Part shown: positions 48,033-56,599 of the stretch, piece after piece
Layout: each line of letters begins with the position of its first letter
How positions within the stretch are numbered: the stretch's first letter is position 1
Assembly (NCBI RefSeq): GCF_000633255.1
Contig: NZ_AYMJ01000032.1
Coordinates: 1 to 64,000, forward strand
Reading direction: 5' to 3'
DNA from: Pseudomonas sp. H1h
Lineage (GTDB): Bacteria; Pseudomonadota; Gammaproteobacteria; Pseudomonadales; Pseudomonadaceae
Length of the DNA: 64,000 nucleotides
Position numbers and translations under genes: made by a program
Notes under the pieces: model-generated
The model's input: only the letters and a program-made list of their open reading frames with translations
Databases searched by the model: none
Told to the model about the DNA's origin: nothing

Positions 48033-48620
48033 TTAACGCTCCGTGGTTTTGCGGATCTCTTTTTCGTCCATCCACTCGGCCAGACCGCTTTCAACGTCGA
48101 TCAGTTGCAGGCTGAATTTGTAGAACACGTCCTTGTAGTCGCTGCTGCGCTTGACGATCGAGCTGATCGAACCTTCCAGGCGGTACTTGGCGGCGATCAT
48201 GTTGCCGGTCTTGGCCACGCTGCTCTTCTTGTACAGGCCGCTCTGGTTTTGCAGCTTGAGCTGATCAACCTGGCTCTGCATCGCGGTGTTGTCGCTGGCG
48301 AAGCGGGCGGTGCCGGACTTCATCAGCTGGGTCTTGATGCTGGTGGTGATTTCGCGGGTATCGATGTACTCGCTGGTCTTGTTCTTCACGTCGTAGACCT
48401 GCACCACCGGACGGCCCTGCAGAATGCCGGACTGGGCCAGCGAGCGGGTCATCGACTCGGCGATCATTTGCAGATCGGTCGAACCGAATTCATTGGTCAC
48501 GGTTTCAACCGCTTTGGTGTCGCCGTAGCTGATGTTCTTGCTGCCCAGGGTCGGCGAGGTGTTGGCGCAACCGGAAGCCAGCAGGGCGAGGACAGCGATC
48601 AAGGAAAAGCGTGCAAACAT
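48033..48620 (-). CDS. lpoB: LpoB-like outer-membrane lipoprotein (penicillin-binding protein activator family)
   Basis: A 195-residue lipoprotein with lipobox LASGC after MFARFSLIAVLALLA. The body fits LpoB: STDLQMIAESMTRSLAQSGIL, YIDTREITTSIKTQLMKSG and KYRLEGSISSIVKR. In E. coli LpoB stimulates PBP1b from the outer membrane. Pseudomonas aeruginosa uses an unrelated activator, LpoP, so the job of this protein is uncertain. In the same cluster a YcfL-like protein precedes it, as in E. coli where ycfL is beside lpoB. Confidence 0.8.
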   Translation of the reverse strand: MFARFSLIAVLALLASGCANTSPTLGSKNISYGDTKAVETVTNEFGSTDLQMIAESMTRSLAQSGILQGRPVVQVYDVKNKTSEYIDTREITTSIKTQLMKSGTARFASDNTAMQSQVDQLKLQNQSGLYKKSSVAKTGNMIAAKYRLEGSISSIVKRSSDYKDVFYKFSLQLIDVESGLAEWMDEKEIRKTTER

Positions 48621-48656
48621 GGGAGTGCTCTCTAAAACAGGAATAGGGTGGCGGAC

Positions 48657-49031
48657 TTAAGGCGTCTTGAGTTCCAGACGGAAATCCACGGCTTTGGGGG
48701 TCGGGGCGATGCCCTGAATGAAGCTGGTCTGGGCGCCGTACATCATCTGGCTTTTCCAGACTTCTTCCTCGGCAATCGGGAAACCTTCCGGGCCGAGCCA
48801 GGCGAAGCGGTAGTAGAACGTCTTGTTGCTGTTGAGGGTGTTGGTCAACTGCACATTGACGGTCATGAAGCCGTTCTCGCGGGCCACGCGCATGGCGCCG
48901 ACTGCGATGTGTTTCTGCGGGCCCATGGCCACGACCTTGCTCGCGGCGCTGCCCGGCTCAGGTGGTGGCGGGGTGGCGCAGCCGCTCGCCAGGACGGCGA
49001 GGGCGGCAACGGCGATGAGTTTGAAGCGCAT
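48657..49031 (-). CDS. YcfL-like small lipoprotein
   Basis: A 124-residue lipoprotein with lipobox LASGC and a Pro-rich linker (ATPPPPEPG) after it; the body has VNVQLTNTLNSNKTFYYRF and WLGPEGFPIA, typical of a small immunoglobulin-like YcfL domain. Function unknown. Lies between the LpoB-like and COG3014-like genes, 15 bp after the latter. Confidence 0.78.
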   Translation of the reverse strand: MRFKLIAVAALAVLASGCATPPPPEPGSAASKVVAMGPQKHIAVGAMRVARENGFMTVNVQLTNTLNSNKTFYYRFAWLGPEGFPIAEEEVWKSQMMYGAQTSFIQGIAPTPKAVDFRLELKTP

Positions 49032-49046
49032 GCAAAGACTCCGTTC

Positions 49047-50441
49047 TTAAGGTTGTTTGAGGCTGGCGACGTTGGTCGCACCGGCGCTCGGAATGACGTG
49101 GGCGGCGAGGCCCGCAGCGAACACCTGATTGCCCACGGCGCGCAGGCTGATCACCTGATAACGCTGATCGACGGTGACCTTGACCACCGAGCCACCGATG
49201 GCGCTCGGCAAACTGACTTGGTGCTCGCCTTTCTTCAAGCGCAGACGTACCACCTGAGTGTTGTCCGGCAGGGTGCGCCACGTACGGGTATCGGCACCTT
49301 CGAGCACAGCTGAAGAGATACCGACGGCCAGACCGGCCAGCGGATTGGTTTCGTTGATCTTCTTCTGCGCCACGCCTTTGGTGATTGCGCGCACGGTGGT
49401 GCGCACGATAATCCCCGGCATGTCATCGCGCAGGGCGCGGCGCGACATGGCAGTGGTGCTGTTGAGGGCGGTCAGGTTGACTTGCTGGCCATCGACGCCG
49501 ATCTGCGCGAACGGTGCAGTGGAGGTGTCGGGCTTGATGATCGGGAACGACAGCGGGGTGATCACCACGTTGTTGGAGATCGGCAATGGCAGCGGCACGC
49601 GGATCGAATCGCGGGCTGGCGCCAGACCGCTTTGCACCACGATCAGGATGTCGCTGTCGTCGGATTTGCTTGGCTTGTCGAGATTGACCAGCGCCTGTTC
49701 CAGCAGTGGGGTGTTCGGACGCAGTTCGGCAGCCTTGCGGTAGCCCGGTGCAGCCAGGTCTTTCTCGCCCAGGGCTTCGTAGACGAAACCGGCCAGGTAA
49801 TGGCTGAACGCACTCTGGTAGCTGTTTTTCAGGCTGACCACTTCCGGCGCATCAAGGCTGGCGACCGGGTAACCCTGCAGATCCTTGTATTGGGTCTTGA
49901 TCCCTTCTTTCTCGGCCTCTTCCTCGCTCTTGAGGTATTCCTTGTCACGCAGGTCGGCGATCACCGCTTCACGTTCGTGAGTCTTCTTGATCGCGGTGCG
50001 GGCGCCGTCGAAGTCATTGACCGCCAGCAGGTTGAGGGCCATCTGCGTGGTCAGCATGACTTTTTCGTAGTCGTAGCCTTCGTAGCGACGAACCTTGTCG
50101 TTGACGATGAAGCTACCGAACTGAGCCAGGTATTTGCCGGAATCGAGCTTGACCGCGTCTTCCCACTGACCGACCACCTGATCGGCGCTGGTCCAGGCGT
50201 TCTGGCTGCCGGACAGGTCGCCCTTGGCGCGCAGCAACTCCCCCTTCTCGAAGTAATAGAGCAGGTCTTTGTCCGGGCCGGTGTTGTTCTTTTCCAGCAG
50301 GGTCAATGCGGCGTCGACGTTGCCGGTGGCCAGTTGCTGGTTGGTCTGGGCCAGTTCCGAATCGTAGTTGCGAAACGCCGAACAGCCGGACAGCAGAGTG
50401 ACAGCGCTGAGCGCGATCAAGGTGGGAGCGCGGAATGCCAT
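49047..50441 (-). CDS. COG3014 family lipoprotein, copy 1
   Basis: A 464-residue lipoprotein: lipobox LLSGC after MAFRAPTLIALSAVT, then FRNYDSELAQTNQQLATGN, a TPR-like helical half (LLYYFEKGELLRAKGDLSGSQ, YEKVMLTTQMALNLLAVND) and a beta-rich C-terminal half (ILIVVQSGLAPARDSIRVPLP, VRLRLKKGEHQVSLP). The protein 214 bp upstream is a close paralogue. ATG 50441 is the family start; the frame remains open to 50543. Role unknown; its place before YcfL and LpoB suggests an outer-membrane or cell-wall task. Confidence 0.82.
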   Translation of the reverse strand: MAFRAPTLIALSAVTLLSGCSAFRNYDSELAQTNQQLATGNVDAALTLLEKNNTGPDKDLLYYFEKGELLRAKGDLSGSQNAWTSADQVVGQWEDAVKLDSGKYLAQFGSFIVNDKVRRYEGYDYEKVMLTTQMALNLLAVNDFDGARTAIKKTHEREAVIADLRDKEYLKSEEEAEKEGIKTQYKDLQGYPVASLDAPEVVSLKNSYQSAFSHYLAGFVYEALGEKDLAAPGYRKAAELRPNTPLLEQALVNLDKPSKSDDSDILIVVQSGLAPARDSIRVPLPLPISNNVVITPLSFPIIKPDTSTAPFAQIGVDGQQVNLTALNSTTAMSRRALRDDMPGIIVRTTVRAITKGVAQKKINETNPLAGLAVGISSAVLEGADTRTWRTLPDNTQVVRLRLKKGEHQVSLPSAIGGSVVKVTVDQRYQVISLRAVGNQVFAAGLAAHVIPSAGATNVASLKQP

Positions 50442-50655
50442 GGGGGTACTTCTTCCCTGAGCTTGAAACTGCAGCAGCCACCTGTGCTGGTCGGGCTGAT
50501 GTGACCCATCGACAGTGGCGCTGGCCTCCTGCCAATTCCTCATAACCAGAGGAGCTTTTATGCCGCATCGCGATAGCGCGGGCGCGGCATTATAAGCAGG
50601 CGATGCTGGCCATGTAATAGCTTTTTAATCGCACTTGTTAGTTTGGTGCCATTAC

Positions 50656-52047
50656 TTATTTCAGGCCGGATACGCGGGTTTCCAGCGCAGGGATGGCCTG
50701 AAAAGCGCTGCCATTCGCGTAAATCCGCTCGCCCAGCACACGCAGACCGATCATCTGACGGTTCTGGTCGATACGGATTTTCAGCGGTGCACCCGCATTC
50801 GGCAGGCTGATCAGGTGTTCGCCCTTTTTCAGGCGCAGGCGCACAACCTGCGTCAGGTTGGGCAGGGTGCGCCACGTGCGGGTGTCCGCCTGCTCGAAAC
50901 CGTCCCAGTGGGTCACGTAGGACGCTTTGCTCGGGTTACGTCGGTTGTCCGTGCCTTGAACGTCCGCTGCAAGAAATGCCCGGTAGGTCGTGCGCTGGAT
51001 AATCCCGGGCATGTCGTCGCGCAGCGTGCGCAAGGACATGTCGGTGATGCTGTTGACCGCGATCAGCTGTTTTTGTCGACCATCGATACTGACCTGACTG
51101 ATCGGCGGGGTTGAGGTGTCCGGCACCATCACCGGAAACGAGATGTTGGCGACGATGACTTGCCCGTCCGCCAGTTTCACCGGGTAAGGCACGCGTACCG
51201 AACTGCGGGCGGGCGCCAGGCCACTTTGCACAATGATCAGCACATCGCTTTCGTCGGCCTTGAGCCCGGGGCTGTCGAGGTCGCGCAATGCCTGTTGGAA
51301 AAACGCCATGTCCGGGCGCAATTCTATGGCTTGCCGATAGCCGGGCGCGGCGAGGTTCTTTTCACCCAGTGCTTCATACGTGAAGCCGGCGAGATAGTGA
51401 CTGAACGCACTTTGGTAACCGTTTTTCAGGGCAATCACCGCAGGCGATTCGAGCATCACCACCGGATAACCCTGCAAATCCTTGTAATGCACGCGTGCGC
51501 CCTGGGCCTTGGCGGTTTCCTCGATTTTTTCGTATTCCAGCTCCCGTTGCCGGGCGATCAGCGCTTCGCGTTCATGGGTTTTCCTGATGTCGGCGCGGGC
51601 GCCATCGAAGTCATTTTGCGCTAACTGATTGAGGGCCATTTGCGTGGTCAGCATGACCTTTTCATAGTCGTAGCCATCGTAGCGGCGCAGCTTGTCGTTG
51701 ATGATGCTGCCCCAGTGATCGCCCATCGCGGCGAGCAACTTGTCGCCAGTGGTTTCGATCGTGTCCTGACGCTCGATGATCATCTGCTCGGCGCTGCGCC
51801 AGGTTGTCTGGCTCTGCGCGAACTCGCCGCCGGCACTGAGGACGGCGCCCTTTTCGAAATAGTAGAGCAGGTCTTTTTCCGGGTCCGGGTTGTGCGCTTC
51901 GATCACGGACAGAGCGCCGTCGATGTTGCCGGCCTTGAACTGATCGGTGGTCTGTTGCAGTTCCAGATCGTAATTGCGATACGCCGCGCAGCCGCTCAGT
52001 TGGACAACGGCGGTGATCAACAGGGGCAGGAGCAAGCGATGGCGCAT
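50656..52047 (-). CDS. COG3014 family lipoprotein, copy 2
   Basis: A 463-residue paralogue of the next gene: lipobox QLSGC, then AYRNYDLELQQTTDQFKAGN, LLYYFEKGAVLSAGGEFAQSQ, YEKVMLTTQMALNQLAQND and VLIIVQSGLAPARSSVRVPYP align along the whole length, so this is an old tandem duplication. First gene of the cluster; the 214-bp gap to copy 1 shows no T-run terminator and might hold a second promoter. Divergent from a LysR gene across 195 bp. Confidence 0.82.
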   Translation of the reverse strand: MRHRLLLPLLITAVVQLSGCAAYRNYDLELQQTTDQFKAGNIDGALSVIEAHNPDPEKDLLYYFEKGAVLSAGGEFAQSQTTWRSAEQMIIERQDTIETTGDKLLAAMGDHWGSIINDKLRRYDGYDYEKVMLTTQMALNQLAQNDFDGARADIRKTHEREALIARQRELEYEKIEETAKAQGARVHYKDLQGYPVVMLESPAVIALKNGYQSAFSHYLAGFTYEALGEKNLAAPGYRQAIELRPDMAFFQQALRDLDSPGLKADESDVLIIVQSGLAPARSSVRVPYPVKLADGQVIVANISFPVMVPDTSTPPISQVSIDGRQKQLIAVNSITDMSLRTLRDDMPGIIQRTTYRAFLAADVQGTDNRRNPSKASYVTHWDGFEQADTRTWRTLPNLTQVVRLRLKKGEHLISLPNAGAPLKIRIDQNRQMIGLRVLGERIYANGSAFQAIPALETRVSGLK

Positions 52048-52242
52048 GAGGAGGGGTCATCCTTGGACGGGAAATGCGACGAAGTGGCGCATTATAGGGG
52101 GCGATAGTGGCTAAGTGATCCGTCGTTTTTGGTGGCCCATTGCACCGCTCATGTGTGGCGCTCAACGGACTTGCCGGTGGGATGGCGCACGGGATTGAGC
52201 TAGCCTTGCTGGCCTGACGCATTAACGAATTGCAGGACTTTA

Positions 52243-53142
52243 ATGAATCAACTGCAAGCCATGCGCGCATTTCGTTGCATCGTCGAATGTCGCGGCTTCA
52301 GCGCCGCCGCCGAGCGGCTCGACACCACGCACTCGACCATTTCCCGGCAGTTGCAGCAGCTGGAAAATGAACTCGGCACGCGCCTGATCAACCGCAACAC
52401 CCGGCGTTTCAACCTGACCACGGCGGGGCAGCAGTATTACGCCGCGTGCGTGGACATCCTCGAACGCCTCGATCAAGCCGCGCTGGCAGTGGGACAGGCT
52501 CACGAAAGCCCCAGCGGTGTGTTGCGCATCAGCGCGCCGATGGTGATCGGTACGCTGGAACTGGCGAGCTGGTTGCCAGCGTTTCAACAGCGCTATCCCG
52601 ACATCGACGTGGAGCTGTCCTGCGATGATCGTTTCGTCGATCTGATTGCCGAGGGCTTCGACGTGGCGCTGCGCATCTGCGGGCCATTGGCCGACTCGTC
52701 ACTGGTGGCGCGCCTGCTGACCGTCTCGGACATGCTGCTGGTGGCGTCGCCGGCCTACGTTGCCCGCCACGGTCTGGTGCGTCAGGTGCGCGAGCTCGCC
52801 GGGCAGCAGTTGCTGGCGTTCGCCGGTGGCAGCGACTGGGTGCTGACTGACGCGCGCGGGGTTACCAGCGGCGTGCGTGCGCAAGGCCGGTTCAAGGCCG
52901 ACTCGATCAGCTCGTTGCACGCCGCCGCGCTGGCCGGGGTCGGCATTGCCGCGTTCACCCGCGCCACGGTGCAGGACGATCTGCTCAGTGGCCGGCTGGT
53001 GCACATCCTGCCCCATTGCAGCCTCGGTCAGCGCCACTATTACGCGCTCTATCCGCATGCCCGGCATGTCGCGCTGAAGGTGCAGGTTTTCGTCGAGTTC
53101 ATGCGCGAGCATTACCGCAACACCCCCGCAGCGCTGCGCTAA
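52243..53142 (+). CDS. LysR-family transcriptional regulator
   Basis: A 299-residue LysR-type regulator: MNQLQAMRAFRCIVECRGFS with AAAERLDTTHSTISRQLQQLENELGTRL as the DNA-binding helix-turn-helix, then a full effector domain (SPSGVLRISAPMVIGTLEL). It is of the subgroup related to DhcR/PtxR-like orphan regulators, without a clear target. Divergent from the lipoprotein cluster and 86 bp upstream of the iron permease gene; either could be a target. Confidence 0.9.
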   Translation: MNQLQAMRAFRCIVECRGFSAAAERLDTTHSTISRQLQQLENELGTRLINRNTRRFNLTTAGQQYYAACVDILERLDQAALAVGQAHESPSGVLRISAPMVIGTLELASWLPAFQQRYPDIDVELSCDDRFVDLIAEGFDVALRICGPLADSSLVARLLTVSDMLLVASPAYVARHGLVRQVRELAGQQLLAFAGGSDWVLTDARGVTSGVRAQGRFKADSISSLHAAALAGVGIAAFTRATVQDDLLSGRLVHILPHCSLGQRHYYALYPHARHVALKVQVFVEFMREHYRNTPAALR

Positions 53143-53228
53143 AACGCCACGAGTCGTCGACAAAGCTTGAGGGAAAGGCCTTCGAAGTGAACAATATGTA
53201 ACTTCGCATTTCCATTTGAGACTCATTC

Positions 53229-55124
53229 ATGACTGCCTCGTCCCGACTCCTGGCCTGGCTGGTGTTCCCTTTGTTTGCCCTGAGCAGTTTCAACCTGCTG
53301 GCCGACACCGTGGAAGGCGCCCCGCAGGCGCTGCACCTGCTCGATTACATCAGCGCCGACTACCCGCCGACTGTCGCGGCGGGCAAGGTCGTCGACGACG
53401 GCGAGTACCGCGAACAACTGGAATTCACCCAGGTGCTGCAAGGTTTGATCGCCGGCATGCCGGCCAAGCCAGAGAAGGCCGCACTGGAGCAGGGCGTCGA
53501 GGCTTTGCGCGTCGCCATCAGCGCGAAGCAGGACGGCGCTGAAGTCGCCCGACAGGCCCGGCAACTGGGCGCGAAGCTGGCGGTGGCGTATGAAGTCAGC
53601 CAGGCACCGATCATCACGCCGGATCCGACCCGGGGCGCGCCGCTCTATGCGCAGAACTGCTCGGTCTGTCATGGTGACACAGGTGTTGGCGATGGTCCGG
53701 CGGGCCTCGGCATGAACCCGGCGCCGGCCAACCTGCGCGCTGCCGCACGGATGGACCACCTGAGTCTGTACGCGATCTACAGCACCCTCGGCCAGGGTGT
53801 CGAAGGCACCGACATGCCGGCGTTTGCCGATCAATTGGATGACCGTCAGCGCTGGGACCTGGCGACCTACATCGCCGGCTTCAGTGCCGACCCGGCAGCG
53901 GCCAGGTCCGACAAGGTCTACAACATTGCCGATCTGGCCCGCCAGACCCCGGCCGAAGTGCAGGCCGCCGAAGGTCCACAAACCGCCGCGACCTTCCGCG
54001 CTCAGCGCGCGCAGCCGCCGCAGGTCAAGCGTGGCCCGGCGCAGTTGCTCGATTACACCGCTGCCACGCTGGACAAGAGCCTGGCCGCGTACCGCGCCGG
54101 TGATCGTGATCAGGCTTATGACCTGTCGGTGGCGGCTTATCTGGAAGGCTTTGAACTGGTCGAAAGCTCGCTGGACAACGTTGACGCCAACGTGCGCAAG
54201 GACACTGAAAAGTCGCTGATGGCCTACCGTCAATCGCTGCAGGACGGTCTGCCAGTGGCGCAGGCCGAGCAGCGTCTGGATGCGGCAAAGGAAAAACTGA
54301 AAGCGTCTGCCGAACTGCTCGGCAGCGATGGCCTGAGCTGGTCGCTGAGCTTCATTTCCGGGCTGCTGATCCTGTTGCGCGAAGGTCTGGAAGCGATTCT
54401 GGTGTTGGCGGCGATCCTCGCCTTTCTACGTAACACCGGCCAGCAGTCGGCGGTGCGCAGCGTCAACATCGGTTGGGGTCTTGCGCTATTGGCCGGTCTC
54501 GGCACCTGGGCGCTGGCAGCGTACGTGATCGACGTCAGCGGCTCGCAGCGTGAATTGCTCGAAGGCGCGACGGCGCTGTTCGCCAGTGTCATGGTGCTGT
54601 GGCTCGGGGTGTGGATGCACGACCGGCGCCACGCGGCGGCCTGGCAAGACTACATCAAGCAAAGTCTGGTGGGCGGTGGCGGGCGTTTCGGTTTCGCGAT
54701 CCTCGCGTTCTTCTCGGTGTATCGCGAGCTGTTCGAAGTGATCCTGTTCTACGAAACCCTATGGCTGCAGGCAGGTCCGGCCGGGCATGACGCGGTGCTG
54801 GCCGGTGGCGCCACGGCGCTGGTGCTGCTGGTCGGTCTGGCCTGGGTGATCCTGCGCGGCTCGGCGAAGTTGCCGCTGGCGCTGTTCTTCAGTATCAACG
54901 CCGGGCTGCTGTGTGCGTTGTCGGTGGTGTTCGCCGGCCATGGCGTGAAAGCGTTGCAGGAAGCCGGGATCTTCGGCACGCGGCCGGTGGCGTTCTTTGA
55001 CTTCGACTGGCTGGGGATTCATGCCGATGCCTATTCGCTGACGGCGCAAGCGGTGGCGATTGTGGCGATTGTCGTGTTGTACGGGCGTAGTCGGATGGCC
55101 GAGAAAAAGCGCGTGACTGCTTAA
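53229..55124 (+). CDS. Cytochrome c / FTR1 family iron permease fusion
   Basis: A 631-residue membrane protein in three parts. After a signal segment (MTASSRLLAWLVFPLFALSS) comes a cytochrome c domain with heme motif CSVCH (144-148) and an axial Met in GTDMPAF; then a helical region (about 265-365); then the FTR1 permease domain with seven helices and the two REXXE iron-binding motifs REGLE (384-388) and RELFE (499-503). In yeast FTR1 works with a ferroxidase; here heme c probably supplies redox chemistry for ferrous iron uptake (inference). No EfeO/EfeB partners are adjacent. Confidence 0.92.
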   Translation: MTASSRLLAWLVFPLFALSSFNLLADTVEGAPQALHLLDYISADYPPTVAAGKVVDDGEYREQLEFTQVLQGLIAGMPAKPEKAALEQGVEALRVAISAKQDGAEVARQARQLGAKLAVAYEVSQAPIITPDPTRGAPLYAQNCSVCHGDTGVGDGPAGLGMNPAPANLRAAARMDHLSLYAIYSTLGQGVEGTDMPAFADQLDDRQRWDLATYIAGFSADPAAARSDKVYNIADLARQTPAEVQAAEGPQTAATFRAQRAQPPQVKRGPAQLLDYTAATLDKSLAAYRAGDRDQAYDLSVAAYLEGFELVESSLDNVDANVRKDTEKSLMAYRQSLQDGLPVAQAEQRLDAAKEKLKASAELLGSDGLSWSLSFISGLLILLREGLEAILVLAAILAFLRNTGQQSAVRSVNIGWGLALLAGLGTWALAAYVIDVSGSQRELLEGATALFASVMVLWLGVWMHDRRHAAAWQDYIKQSLVGGGGRFGFAILAFFSVYRELFEVILFYETLWLQAGPAGHDAVLAGGATALVLLVGLAWVILRGSAKLPLALFFSINAGLLCALSVVFAGHGVKALQEAGIFGTRPVAFFDFDWLGIHADAYSLTAQAVAIVAIVVLYGRSRMAEKKRVTA

Positions 55125-55143
55125 GAGCATTCGGCGCGCTCAC

Positions 55144-55209
55144 ATTCGCGAGCGGGCTCGCTCCCACAGGCGTTGCGCGTAACCTGTGGGAGCGAGCCCG
55201 CTCGCGAAT
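55144..55209. repeat. Perfect inverted REP pair
   Basis: Two 27-base arms (55144-55170 and 55183-55209) are exact reverse complements around a 12-base loop, core GCGAGCGGGCTCGCTCCCAC. It lies between the iron permease stop and the yaiI ribosome binding site. Confidence 0.95.
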
Positions 55210-55231
55210 TGTTTTTTGGAGGCAAGAAAAA

Positions 55232-55687
55232 ATGCGTGTATGGATCGATGCCGATGCCTGCCCCCGGGCAGCGAAGGATCTGGTGGTGAAGTTCGCCCTC
55301 AAGCGCAAGTTCGAAGTGGTGCTGGTGGCGGGGCAGCCGCAGATCAAACCGGGGCTGGCGATCGTCAAACTGATCGTGGTGCCGAGCGGCCCGGATGCGG
55401 CGGACGATTATCTGGTGGAGCACGCAGTGCCCGGTGAACTGGTGATCTGCAGCGATATTCCGCTGGCCGATCGTCTGGTGAAGAAAGGCGTGGCGGCGCT
55501 GGACCCGCGCGGGAAGGAGTTCGACGCACAGAACATGGGCGAGCGGCTGGCGGTGCGCAATCTGTTCACCGACCTGCGCGAACAGGGCCAGATCAGTGGC
55601 GGCCCGGCGCCTTTCGGCGAGCGCGAGAAGCAGGCCTTTGCCAATGCGCTGGATCGCATCCTCACCCGGCTCACCCGCAAACCCTGA
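55232..55687 (+). CDS. yaiI: YaiI/YqxD family protein (UPF0178, DUF188)
   Basis: A 151-residue PIN-like domain protein: MRVWIDADACPRAAKDLVVK with the acidic pair, LIVVPSGPDAADDYLVEHA, and LVICSDIPLADRLVKKGVAAL. These acidic residues resemble a nuclease active site, but no activity is established. GGAGG lies about ten bases before the ATG. Confidence 0.92.
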   Translation: MRVWIDADACPRAAKDLVVKFALKRKFEVVLVAGQPQIKPGLAIVKLIVVPSGPDAADDYLVEHAVPGELVICSDIPLADRLVKKGVAALDPRGKEFDAQNMGERLAVRNLFTDLREQGQISGGPAPFGEREKQAFANALDRILTRLTRKP

Positions 55688-55703
55688 ACATTACACAGAT
55701 CCC

Positions 55704-55793
55704 TTGTGGGAGCGGGCTTGCTCGCGAAGGCGTCGTATCAGACAACATTGATTTGCATGACGCACCGCTTTCGCGAGCAAGCCCGCTCCCACA
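55704..55793. repeat. REP doublet (inverted pair)
   Basis: Inverted REP pair with core GCGGGCTTGCTCGCGAA between the convergent yaiI and elbB genes. Confidence 0.92.
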
Positions 55794-55816
55794 TTTGTTC
55801 TGCATGCCGTCAGAGA

Positions 55817-56485
55817 TCAGGCATCTTTTTCGTGGGTCAATTCCAGAACGCGGTCGACCAGTTTGTTGATCCCCGAAGCCGCCTCACTGATGTTCTGCGC
55901 CAGCATGTAAGCCGGGGTGGTCACCAGTTTGCGTGCCTTGTCTTCGATGATGTCGCTCACCGCGCAGTCTTCGTGGGTGGCCCCCATCTTGTTCATCGCC
56001 GTCGCGGTGTCGGCATCGTTGCCGATGGTGCAGGTCACGCCAGGGCCGTAGATCTTCGCCGCCAGCGCCGGTGAGATGCACATCAGGCCTACCGGTTTAC
56101 CCGCTTCGGCAAACGCTTCGGCCAGTTCCAGCACCTGCGGCTGCACGCTGCAACCGGCGCCTTCGACGGCGAAGTTCGAGAGGTTTTTCGCCGCACCGAA
56201 ACCGCCCGGCACGATCAGCGCGTCGAAGTCGTCGACGTTGGCTTCGCGGATGTCCTTGATATTGCCGCGGGCAATGCGCGCCGATTCCACCAGGACGTTG
56301 CGCGTCTCGGGCATTTCTTCGCCGGTCAGGTGATTGATCACATGCAATTGCGCAATGTTCGGGGCGAAGCACTGCACCTGCGCGCCGCGTTGATCCAGGC
56401 GCAGCAGGGTGATGACGCTCTCGTGGATCTCGGCGCCGTCGTACACGCCGCTACCGGACAGGATCACTGCAACTTTTTTGCTCAT
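55817..56485 (-). CDS. elbB: Isoprenoid biosynthesis glyoxalase ElbB
   Basis: A 222-residue DJ-1/PfpI-like protein: MSKKVAVILSGSGVYDGAEIHE, ALIVPGGFGAAKNLSNFAVEG and a nucleophile-elbow Cys in VGLMCISPALAAKIYG. ElbB has glyoxalase activity and is linked to isoprenoid production in E. coli. Length is the family norm. Confidence 0.92.
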   Translation of the reverse strand: MSKKVAVILSGSGVYDGAEIHESVITLLRLDQRGAQVQCFAPNIAQLHVINHLTGEEMPETRNVLVESARIARGNIKDIREANVDDFDALIVPGGFGAAKNLSNFAVEGAGCSVQPQVLELAEAFAEAGKPVGLMCISPALAAKIYGPGVTCTIGNDADTATAMNKMGATHEDCAVSDIIEDKARKLVTTPAYMLAQNISEAASGINKLVDRVLELTHEKDA

Positions 56486-56599
56486 GGGTTTCTCTCCAGA
56501 TTCATGGCGCTAAATGTCCACTAATTTGTCGCGCGTTGCCATAGGGTGATTGGGCGGCTACACCTAGGATCTGTCCATAGAATCCGACCGGGGCGCGCC

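Noticed and set aside
53204-53228. Fur box ahead of the iron permease
   Set aside because: Best alignment to the 19-base Fur consensus gives only about nine matches.
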